A stretch of 28,311 bases of DNA from Paraglomus occultum (Eukaryota > Glomeromycota > Glomeromycetes > Paraglomerales > Paraglomeraceae): assembly GCA_910592205.1 (NCBI GenBank), contig CAJVPJ010000328.1:1-28311 (forward strand), given 5' to 3'. Below are positions 19,341 to 28,311 of the stretch, in pieces. The notes beneath the pieces are model-generated. The model saw only the letters and a program-made list of their open reading frames with translations, did not search any database and was not told where the DNA came from. Made by a program: the position numbers and the translations under genes. Position 1 is the stretch's first letter. Each line of letters begins with the position of its first letter.

Positions 19341-22300
19341 TCAGTGAATTCTTGTCAACTCATCAACAAACTTTCCAAGCTCCTCCACGGAAGCCCCCAT
19401 CTCTGCTGCAATTGCGTTCTGTTGTTTCCGTGTACAGTCAATGAACGATTCTATTAGGTCACCGTCGATGAAATTCTTGTATTCAAACGTTCGGCGATCC
19501 ATTTCGCATCTTCGCCAACTTTTGGCGAAAACGAAAAGACAAGAAAAAAGGAGGAGTAAACGTTTAATGAGCATGTGCAGACAATTATGACAAATGTATT
19601 GGGGAAAGTATATTAGACAGAGAGTCAGTAGCTCAGTCCAATTGACTATTCTCCCCATCATGAAAACCAAACCGCAACCTAAAAATAATGACATACTCTT
19701 TTTGTCTTAAATTTCCTATGGTGGGTGTCGTACGCCGTATACAGTCCTCTAGCTTTTGCAGATATTTAAACTTTTCTTCTGTCAGTGATGCAACGACGCC
19801 AATCGCTCCAGATAGACTGCCAAAGACAAGCATAGGGATTGCAGGTGGTTCGCCTTCTGGAAGGTGCATTGCAAGTGAACCTAGAAATTTGTAAAGAAAA
19901 TCATATTTATAGATAGAAATTGATCTTACTAAATCGATTGTTTAAGGAAAGAAAACATACCATGTTTAAACTTATTGACCATATCACCAAAATGTATTCC
20001 ACCCTCCTCTTCTAAACGAGCTCTGTCTTCTTCATCAGGGGCATCATTATTCGTTCTAACCGTAATTACATGTCCCGACGCATCACCTCCAATAAATTCT
20101 TCGTCATCTATTGTTTCAACAGCTGTTAACCAGTTCGAATTGTAATCCTTTGCAATCTCTTCGAATTTCTTTTCATCGTGTTTGTAAATAAGAAGGGAGA
20201 ATGATTTTATCATGTCGCCAACGACTATAAAGTCTCCCCGGGTGGCAAGATAAAGGGCGAGAGTGTAGCCAGAATGGGTGGTCAGTTTGGTTAAGGCGCC
20301 TTGAGAAGTAGAGTCATTTGGAGGCGTGAAAGAGAAAAGTGCAACCTGATGAAGAACATGGAAACAAAATGGAACAAAATTAGAAACCGCGTATAAGTGA
20401 GCGTTGGAAGAAATTGTTCTTAAAACATGCTGTAATTCCGTTTATCGCGTACAATAAGCTATAATATTATCGTTCAAAACTCCCCCCTCATAGCTTTCTT
20501 ACCGTCGAGTTAATGCTTGCTAACAACATGTCGTTAAATCCTAGCAGTGACGGAACAGTCCCGTTCACAGTCTCGATCGCGACACATCGCAATCCTCGGT
20601 CAAATTTCTCTGTTTTATTCTCAACACAGAATATTAGTATACGACCCTTGCGAGGATGTTCTTCGTCTGGAGGTGCATATCCGGTTCCGATTGCGTAGTA
20701 TTCTGGCGCATCTTCGGCTGAAGAAAATTTGAGGGATGTAATGGATTCGACCATTTCGTAGACATCAAACGTGAACGAGTCGAGAACTATATAGAAGAGC
20801 GGTAAAGATGAGACAAAATTAGTCATCCAAATCGGTATTTTTTGATTATTGATTGGATTTAGACAATTTAGATGGTAAGAGTGCTTATAGCCTCTTGTAG
20901 AAAATTGCCATTAAAGCTATCGATCTGCTTTCCCGAGTAGCCTGATTCTAATTTCTAGTTTATATACTCACTTCCGAATGTCTTATCATCCATAAGCCTC
21001 AAATGATGTTGAGGTTCAAGTCCTAATCCTATAATTCCCATAGTTAATATTCCGAATGTGTGAGAGCTCTCTTGATACGCAATACGTCGCGGCATTTCAT
21101 TCAACCGCAGAGTCTTGATATGGAGTTTCTGAATCTCGTCGATTGATCCAATCTTCAAACCATCTTCTGATGTGATTACGAGAGAATTAGGAAAAGAGGC
21201 CGAATTGAATGGACACATGAAATTCACCTCCTATACGAAATATTGTAGTACTACGTTAGAATCATTAATTTATTCGCCCCGTGATGATTGCATCTTCACC
21301 ATATCTTGTACATTACCTTAACGTTAACATTCGAGTACATTAACTTTTTATCATTAGCATAGATGACCGTTGGTCTATCTGAAGCACAAAACACATATGA
21401 CGATCCGTTCGTCATAAAAGTGCTCAACGCAATCGGTTGTGTTCCCAATGAAAATTTCTTCCTATCTGTCAGTCGGCTATCGCTTTTATGAAACACAAAA
21501 TTATACAATGTTCCATCTCCAAGCGCGACTAACAGATAATGCATTTTGCCGAGGGTTACCAATAGCACAGAACGAGGAATGGTCTCGTTCCCTAGATGTT
21601 CACGGGTGACAAGAGAGAGCGAGGGAAGAGAAAGAATTCGGACCGAGTTGTCTGTCCACAGACCGACGGCTAAGACGGATGACGTGTTCGATAAGGTGGT
21701 TTTCGTTTCGCGTAGAGGATGAATGGTTAAACAAGCTATGTCATAATCTAGTTTTGTTTTGCTTTTCACGGAGAGTAACAATTTTGTAGTGTGAGAACAA
21801 TATCCACATGATACGTGTGTTGTCGTACTTGCCGGTATGTTTATAACTTACGATGTCTCTACAAGCTGTCCATCCTTTACCTCGAAATATACTATAACTC
21901 CTCCACCAAGAGCAATAACCACTTGACTGGGATTTACGGACGCAACCGTAATTTTACTATTATCCGGAGGATTCCATTCTGTGACAAGTTTCGATTCATC
22001 TTGATTAATGTATCGAACGCTTGCTTCAGTTACCTATCGTGAATATCGGAAGTGAGCTATTTTTATCATCAATCGTAACGAACACAATTTTTGCTTACTT
22101 GAACTAGCATATTTTGCATCATATTTCCAGTCGCAAGAGTCATTTTATCCATCGCAAAACATGCAAAACTTTCAACTTCTTGCATTTCTTCTCCCTCGGT
22201 CATCGTCAAGACACGTGTTTCATTAATAAAAGTAATAACAAGAATCTCATCATATCTACAGAATGAATAGCACAAATGATGCGATATAACGATAAATTAT

Positions 22301-24845
22301 TATGCGCTGACGAATTAAAATACAAACCATGGTATTAATGATACTCACAAAGAGTCGAATGACGGTCGTAATGCCCAGACTCCTCTGATTCCATGCATTT
22401 CCAATACAGCTTGTTCTGCTATTCCAACCCCATTACGAATGATTCTCAGGGTGCCATCTTCAAACCCACCTGAACACGTTATTATTTGTCCCTATACCAA
22501 GTATAAATCGTTTGTTTATATACTATCAATACATAATGTCAAAGGACATTCATCACTTAGATGCTCCATTCTTTCCTACTCACCTGTCCTTGCTTATCCA
22601 AGTCGACAACAATAAGATCTGATATTGGAGCCAAGTTCAGGTAATTCTCTACTATTTTTATATACCCACTCCCACTATTATAGTCAGGAGTCAAGTGTAT
22701 TAATTGTGAATCTCCAAAGTGAGACCCTATGAATACATAACCGTTATCAAGGTAGACAATACATTTAGGAAAAGAAACCTAATGGATGATATTAAGTATC
22801 TTTTAGATACCGATCAATCGGTTACGCTTATTGAATGATAAAACCGTTGATCATTTACCTTTCCAAGCAGTTCAAAATCCATCTCTCCAGAATGCGGTAT
22901 TACAAGTAATGACAATTGTCCGTAATTATCTCCAACCAAAAATTTCGTTTCTGTTGCATTCTCTTCGATAAACGATGCTCTATTAAGTGTCACACAGATT
23001 AATATCATCCTTTCCTTAAATCAAATGGTTGACCATAGTGACAGGCGATCAACAATCAGCTATGATAAGAGAAAGCGAAACGTAGAACGCGTAGTCTACA
23101 CGCTATGAAGGAGACAAATAAAAGGCCTGCTTCCCAGACAAAGTATACCCACGTTTTTACAGGTGTTGTTCTTTTTAGTAGTAGAGTTCGTCGTGACCAG
23201 TGTAAATCATAATAGACTATCTGTTCTTCCTCAAAATAGACTAAACCACCTACAAATTGAAACGGCCCGACAAATACAGATTAGTTTTGATACAAACAGA
23301 ATCCAGTGATTCGTCAGTTAGTAAACTTTGAGATGTCAATCTACTTTCTAATGTCTATTTTGTACTATAATTAATATCCACATGACCTCACATTCTAACG
23401 TTATTGTGCCTCAAGCACTACGATGACATTTTCATGGTAATGTTCACTATTTATTCTTTCATCATTATCGTTATTCCTTTTATTTTCTCTCTTTCACTCT
23501 AGCCATAATAATGAAATATCACTCACCTCTAGGTACTGCAATAATGAGTTCTACACTCTTGCTGACATTATCAATTTTAAATCCAGCTTCGTGCCAGTCT
23601 CTATCTAGCAGATTAATATTATAGGTTTTGATGTGTCGATTGTCCTGACCGTCAAAATAGAGAATTGCCAGAACGGGTGATGGAAAACCGTAAAGAAAGG
23701 TCATCGAGATTATTTGGAGTTCTTCAAGTCTGAGAGATAAAAAAGCGTATTAGTTTTTAATTGGAAGTCGTATCATTCATGACGTATTATTGTCTTTCAG
23801 CAACTCTGCTCTCCCATCCTGAAAGTTTACCTTAAATCAAATGCTTCTTTCAGAGTTCCAATCTCTGGTGGACTTTTCCTAACAATCGCAGCGCTTCTCA
23901 CCACCAATTTCCTCTTAACCGCCACACCCGTCTCCATCGGGATAACTTTAAACAACCCCTGATACCAATGCAAACCAATCATCCGACACATTGGATCTAT
24001 CACACCAAACTGGCCTTTCTCAGCAGGTCGACCGACGCGCTCGTGCAAGTCACCATAAGCTTCCGTAATTATGCGCCGACGAGTTGGATCGAATGAAAGC
24101 ACGCAGAAATTAAAGCTTTCTGTCGCGACGAAGAGAAGATCAGTGTCGCGATTCTGAATTTGATTTAAGAAAAACAAGAATAAATTCAGTGTCATTTGAG
24201 AACGTTAATTGTATTAACTAGTATGAGACAATCAATATACGTAATAAATGCATGCTGTCCAAAGTGAATAAACGGGCAAACGTTTTGATAAATTACATTC
24301 GGATGCATAGCTTAATCTCTGCCCTTAGACCGCTCAGGCCTATAAAGATCGGCATCTTAAACTCAGGTTTAGACCGTTCAGGATCTTGAATTACCCATCC
24401 GAATACTACTCTATCTACGAACAATCGGGTCTATTTACCTTGGGTTTATAAATCTGAATAACGGATATCTTTCCATGTATCGGTGCTTCAATTACTTTCT
24501 TCAAACCTTCTGGCGTGAGTGTCCATATTTCAATTCGTGTTGATTTGCTATTTACGTTTTAAGAAATTTAGTTGTTTGTTTTTTGGAAAAGAAATTGACG
24601 AGAAACAAATGTGTTGAAATGGAAATTGGTGAATCAAATTTTCGGTACAATTAGGAATTCGTTAACGTGTCTTCATGTTTCTTTTTCACGCATCTAAATG
24701 ACTGCGTCAATTCTCTCTCAATCTTGTAGGCAAGAACAAAAACTCACTTTAATATCAGATTTGTCTCGGTCGGTGCTGTAAAGTTTCCCTTGACAGCGTC
24801 GTAAACGCTGCTTGGTTTGTGTGCGGTTACTATGTAGTTGTACAT
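19341..24845 (-). CDS. DDB1: DDB1, damaged-DNA-binding protein 1 (CRL4 adaptor)
   Basis: Sixteen exons: complement(19341..19518, 19697..19880, 19961..20345, 20503..20786, 20972..21230, 21317..21761, 21852..22033, 22099..22255, 22349..22491, 22584..22778, 22859..22979, 23153..23249, 23527..23729, 23831..24153, 24439..24547, 24748..24845). They give 1120 aa (human 1140). Introns are 65-285 bases, GT-AG, and every phase agrees. DDB1 links substrate receptors (DCAFs) to CUL4-RBX1 in CRL4 ubiquitin ligases and acts in DNA repair and replication control. Landmarks in order: [154 protein letters not shown] and the terminal VDELTRIH. The first propeller has about 25 extra residues after FKVIPME, while the loop after FGILTMGI is shorter than in animals. 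The donor of exon 5 was chosen by phase and homology. Confidence 0.97.
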
Positions 24846-25222
24846 GCCGTTTTCGTAATTCAGAGAATATTCTTGAGAATTATCTTATTTTTTGCTTGAT
24901 TACGAGATCGTCTGTAAAAAAACACTGAAAGAAGTCTATGAATTCAAAAGTTTAAAGTTGACGTGAAGGGTCATTAAAGCTTTACTGAAAAGTGGTTGTG
25001 GTTTAGGAATTTGGATCAGTCCATGTACAGAAAGCCGAGACCCATACACGATTGAATCGCGTATCCCTAGTGGAAAGAATGGTGATTTAGGATTGGATGG
25101 ATAGCAGGGGATGTCAGTAAATTGACGATCTATCAGCGGTTACATTACAGCATTACCGGTCGAATTAGACCCCTGAAATTAATTCCGATATACAGTACAT
25201 ATTAGATAATATTAACATACTC

Positions 25223-25378
25223 TGTGACAGATTAAAACGACACCGGATTAAACCGACTTTTTTCCTATTTTAATATGAAAAAATTAAAAACTTTTGGTGG
25301 GTAATTTTTGAATTTGAAGGGTGGACTCAAGAAGATCCCAAAAGTCGTTCTAATCCGATGTCGTTTTAATCTGTCACA
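25223..25378. mobile_element. MITE-like element with 38-bp terminal inverted repeats
   Basis: The left end begins TGTGACAGATTAAAACGACA. The reverse complement of the right end begins with the same 20 bases, and the match runs on for about 38 bases with three mismatches. The interior of about 80 bases has no coding potential. The size and layout are those of a non-autonomous DNA transposon. I see no convincing target-site duplication in the flanks, so the exact ends or superfamily cannot be given. Confidence 0.75.
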
Positions 25379-26807
25379 ATATTATATGACAAATTATTCA
25401 TGCCTATTACTATCACTGAAAACGTTGAGCCTTTAAGTTATTTGTTTGATGCGCATCCCATCTTGTTTACTTCTGTGTCAAACCTACGTAACATTGTTCG
25501 ATGGGAGATGCGCCTCCATATACATACTGGTTTGGATACACTACCTTTTCATAACTTTTTGTGTTTTGATTGTGTCGCGTGTATAGTTGTGAATGATTGA
25601 TTCTCTTAACTGTATCAAAGCAAGTCGGATGTGAAACAATACTGGAACTTGAGAATTAAAATTGACATTAAAGATAGTGTTTTAGTTCCCGGAAATTTAC
25701 TATGCAAAATCCGAATGCTAACAATGCTAATAATTTAGACCCCGCACGTTCTTAGTATCTCTGTCAAGGAATACTAATTTTAATTCTAGTAATTTGTTGA
25801 GAGAATTTTATGTGACAAAGCAAAGTGGCGCGATCATCAACAATGTAATGCAATGTAGCCAGTATACAGTAATAGTAATGTAATTTGTTATGGAATTCTA
25901 ATCTATTCATACCATTGTCTCTAGTACTATTACTATATCATTGATTTGAAAATAAATAACTTGTGTTTTTCAAAGTGTTCTTTAATGCGACACTATTACT
26001 ATCTTACTTGCTATAATAATAATAAGGACACCAAGTTTGGGTATTTTTTTGTAAAAGTATCATTTAAAGCTATGAAGGAAGCAAAAAATGCCACTGATTA
26101 ACTTCAATGGCTTTTCCATATCACTTATTACTTGCCATTAGACTTTGGATTAAACTTCACGAGCTTCCAATCTCCTTTGTGGTTCAATTTCAATCTATAT
26201 GAAATTTCTCTATAGTATGTTGGAGCTCAATAGACTCCTTCTAAGATCAATTCCAGTGTCAGAATAATCTGCTGATTCTTCCCATATTAATATTCACCTG
26301 TCAACACCGAATTTTGGAGCTACTAAATATAAAATACCAATAGTAATAGCATAATAATAACTGAGGAAATTGGAGAGACATTGGGAACTAGTACAGATAT
26401 TTACTAATTGTTTATCATTATATTGATTCCTTGGTTTTGCATTAATATTAAATAATTTTTGTAAATTCTAATTATTAATTAATATAGTTGGGAATTTCAT
26501 ATTGTAGTTCTGCAAATTGGTCTTTCATTTATAATTACTTCATCTAATACTAACTATTTTAGGCATTAAACAGAATAGTAATCAGTTTACAATATGAATG
26601 AATGCCTTAACATTAAGGATAAGAGCTTAAAAAAGTGAAAGTTTTTACTGAGTATTTGTAGAGAGGTTCATATCTGAAGGTACTGTTATCTAGCTGTGCA
26701 TGTTGACCATCTGAATTGAAAGCACTTTGTGCAACTTGCCAAAGTTACCAGTCAGGTATTAGTATGTTCTTCAATGGTCTTGAACTATGATGATGTATGT
26801 ACACATT

Positions 26808-26849
26808 AGTGGTATAATTGGAGTCTGTACAGACTCCAATTATACCACT
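26808..26849. repeat. Perfect 42-bp palindrome
   Basis: AGTGGTATAATTGGAGTCT, then GTAC, then its exact reverse complement, form an uninterrupted 21+21 palindrome. One arm matches 18 of 20 bases at 3836-3855, so it belongs to a dispersed motif. Confidence 0.9.
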
Positions 26850-26872
26850 TAGTTCGGACTATAACTATCCCA

Positions 26873-26940
26873 TGTGTCATAATCTAATTTTTATGACACG
26901 GACTAAGGTGTCGTAATCCAATTTTTATGACACAGACTAG
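26873..26940. repeat. Two tandem 34-bp hairpin units
   Basis: Units 26873-26906 and 26907-26940 are near-identical. Each holds TGTCRTAA...TTTATGACA, a short stem with an A/T-rich loop. They are flanked by GGACTATAAC (26857-26866) and GGACTATAACC (about 26994-27004), with the reverse motif TTATAGTC between, so this is probably the remains of a larger element. Confidence 0.7.
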
Positions 26941-27002
26941 AGATGTTTATAGTCTACATATCGGGTTATTTATAGTCCATGACGTTCCCCTTGCGGACTA
27001 TA

Positions 27003-27245
27003 ACCATCCCAATTATTGACGCGGAGTTTGCGTTTGCTTCGTCACTCGAGAACGATGTTGGATTTCTGCCGTCACGGTGTCAAACACAGACGACGATGTC
27101 AAGATTTGATTATCACAACACATGATGACAGTGTCAAGTTACGACACGCGCCAAGGTGGCTAATTTGTGTCGTCACCCACATGCGACATAATGTATGCCG
27201 GTTTAGTAATCGTAACCGATTTCCGTCGCTGGGACGCAAACAAAA
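27003..27245. other. CpG-rich patch
   Basis: About 20 CG dinucleotides occur in 240 bases, against few in the surrounding DNA. GTCGTCAC-like and GACGATGTCAAG/GACAGTGTCAAG words recur. The plus-strand frame across it (27016-27366) looks like a shadow of the minus-strand frame beyond it. Confidence 0.4.
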
Positions 27246-27269
27246 AAAAGTAAAAGTACACCGTGCGAT

Positions 27270-27545
27270 TTATACATTCTTAGTAGCAACGGGATTTTTA
27301 ACTGTAGGGTTGACATTAGATATAATTAATTCATTTTCGAGATCGGAATCAGACTCAGAATCGTAATCCTCTAGCTTTTCTACATAAGTTTTGAAACCCT
27401 TTCCAATCTTCTGTATAAAGAGTTTATTGATAGCTCTAGTAGCATAAGTAGCATGAATGTTACAGTCTACTTCCTCAATCTTTCGCGTTATAATATTATC
27501 AATAGCTTGAGTTAGCTTACTCTTGTGATCTTGCATTGTTGTCAT
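27270..27545 (-). CDS. Small acidic hypothetical protein (91 aa)
   Basis: ATG at 27545 opens a 91-codon frame. Its first half is helical and charged (KLTQAIDNIITRKIEEVDCN, AINKLFIQKIGKGFKTYVEK). Its second half has an acidic Ser run (EDYDSESDSDLENE) and a Pro/Lys tail. The composition is protein-like and differs from chance frames nearby. A GTATATAA motif lies only three bases before the ATG, too close for a normal promoter, so the true start could be the in-frame ATG four codons on (27536), or the gene could be a fragment. I recognise no family. The setting among repeats suggests a repeated or element-borne gene, which is inference. Confidence 0.5.
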   Translation of the reverse strand: MTTMQDHKSKLTQAIDNIITRKIEEVDCNIHATYATRAINKLFIQKIGKGFKTYVEKLEDYDSESDSDLENELIISNVNPTVKNPVATKNV

Positions 27546-27590
27546 CTTATATACTGCATAGAATATTTAATAAAAAAATTAATGCAATCG

Positions 27591-27745
27591 GGACATGCTA
27601 TCGAGCATATTACATACAGTATATGCTATCTGAACATGTATATGCAACCTATGTCACGTAATTGCTATACACATGCTATCGGGTATATGTTATCAGGCTA
27701 TGTTATCAGGCTATGCTATCGAAAAAATGCTATCGAGTACGTTAT
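27591..27745 (+). repeat. Degenerate ATGCTATCGGG minisatellite
   Basis: At least seven copies of ATGYTATC(R)GG-like words occur, unevenly spaced. Two adjacent copies are exact 13-base repeats (ATGTTATCAGGCT, from about 27687), followed by two ATGCTATCGA units. Confidence 0.65.
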
Positions 27746-27810
27746 ATTAAAGTATGCTGATATTGTTTGCCAGACTTTTTTATACCAGTTAGCGCTAGAA
27801 ATATGTCCCG

Positions 27811-27996
27811 ATGGCATACCATGAAAATAGTGGGTTAACTTCGACTAAATATATAAGAAGGCGGGTATATAACTATGATGTTACCGATTGCATAATACAT
27901 CGGCATATACTGCAGAATAAATTAGAAGATCATGGAATTTTCATGCATGATGTAATCATGTATCCCGAAAATCGATTGCGTAACACAGATGTTTGA
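27811..27996 (+). CDS. Weak hypothetical frame (61 aa)
   Basis: ATG at 27811 opens a 61-codon frame (MAYHENSGLTSTKYIRRRVY..., ending PENRLRNTDV). It is polar, with many Tyr, His and Ile. There is no known domain or clear promoter. It may be chance in AT-rich DNA. Confidence 0.25.
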   Translation: MAYHENSGLTSTKYIRRRVYNYDVTDCIIHRHILQNKLEDHGIFMHDVIMYPENRLRNTDV

Positions 27997-28078
27997 TCAA
28001 GCTATATCACAGAAGGTCATGAGACTTTTTATGCATGATGACCCGTTTATTGTTTACAACACTATATATATGTCACAT

Positions 28079-28256
28079 TTAAATGTCTGGTGCATATTTT
28101 TCATGATAAACACACGCACTTTTAACTACGGTCATTATGATTTCGCGTATTTTGACTCCGAAATTGTCAAGTTCAGGCGAATACCATGTTCCAACAAATT
28201 CCCCGACAGGTGAAGTAACGTCATTGATAGTGATAAGGAAACACCATTATGAGCAA
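28079..28256 (-). CDS. Coding-like fragment at the right edge
   Basis: A minus-strand frame without a start reads INDVTSPVGEFVGTWYSPEL, then DNFGVKIREIIMTVVKSACV, and ends at TAA (28081-28079). The composition is strongly protein-like. Just upstream in another phase, an ATG opens MKVRIAHNGVSLSLS, which could join it after a one-base shift or an intron. It may be the 3' part of a gene or of a mobile element. I recognise no family. Confidence 0.35.
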
Positions 28257-28311
28257 TTCTAACCTTCATGCCTTATCCTCGCCTAAATCAGCGATGGACA
28301 CGATTCAAGGT

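Larger units (their letters stand above)
24846..27269. other. DDB1 upstream region and repeat-rich spacer
   Basis: About 2.4 kb without a supportable gene. The first 380 bases are the DDB1 upstream region. Then come a terminal-inverted-repeat element (25223-25378), about 1.4 kb of AT-rich DNA (25400-26800) with nothing clear in it, a 42-bp palindrome, tandem hairpin units, and a CpG-rich patch ending near 27240. Confidence 0.45.
27546..28311. other. Right-edge region with minisatellite and weak frames
   Basis: This holds a degenerate minisatellite (27591-27745), a weak plus-strand frame (27811-27996) and a weak minus-strand frame (28079-28256) that may belong to a gene running in from the right. 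No firm gene. Confidence 0.35.

Noticed and set aside
23153-23161. Earlier donor CCT|GTAAAA for DDB1 exon 5
   Set aside because: Its phase does not match the start of exon 6; GTGGGT after 23153 does.
25400-25600. Plus-strand 66-codon frame just beyond the MITE
   Set aside because: No domain, Kozak-type context or promoter; it contains an imperfect inverted repeat (GATGCGCATCCCATC) that better explains its look.
27016-27366. Plus-strand 116-codon frame
   Set aside because: Its 3' part is antisense to the more protein-like minus-strand frame, and its 5' part is the CpG-rich repeat patch.

Overview
The window looks like nuclear DNA of a filamentous, intron-rich, AT-rich fungus, most likely an arbuscular mycorrhizal fungus (Glomeromycotina, Rhizophagus-like). 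The reasons are short GT-AG introns in almost every gene, orthologues of fungal and animal housekeeping genes, a Crinkler-type NTPase-nuclease gene and a transposase-like dispersed gene family, both of which I associate with Glomeromycotina. The assignment is an inference from gene content; no marker gene settles it.

Layout. At 1-524 (-) lies the 5' part of a transposase-like gene broken by an in-frame TGA and running off the left edge. At 829-2710 (-) is a Crinkler-type P-loop NTPase joined to a PD-(D/E)XK-like nuclease, with a small first exon found by reading the minus strand. Divergent from it, at 3228-3645 (+), is a small single-pass membrane protein gene with an apparent one-base frameshift. 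At 5033-7209 (+) is an F-box/LRR protein; its first exon lies 180 bases upstream of the main reading frame. At 9153-11403 (-) is a nine-exon CDH1/Fizzy-related activator of the anaphase-promoting complex (489 aa), with a C-box and an Ile-Arg tail. At 12983-14081 (-) is a two-exon protein with two membrane spans that I do not recognise. At 15005-15377 (+) is a small helical, basic-tailed protein. At 15690-16488 (+) is RNA polymerase subunit RPB8 in three exons. At 19341-24845 (-) is DDB1 in sixteen exons (1120 aa), rebuilt exon by exon with consistent phases. The right end (24846-28311) is gene-poor and repeat-rich: a 156-bp terminal-inverted-repeat element, a perfect 42-bp palindrome, two tandem hairpin units, a CpG-rich patch, a degenerate minisatellite and a few weak reading frames.

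How the genes relate. Three of the seven well-supported genes serve different multi-subunit ubiquitin ligases: an SCF-type substrate receptor (F-box/LRR), an APC/C activator (CDH1) and the CRL4 adaptor (DDB1). RPB8 is a shared subunit of RNA polymerases I, II and III. The left end, with the Crinkler-like gene, the frameshifted membrane gene and the broken transposase-like gene, and the right end, with repeats, look like fast-evolving accessory DNA around a conserved core from about 5 to 25 kb. I found no rRNA, tRNA or CRISPR array.
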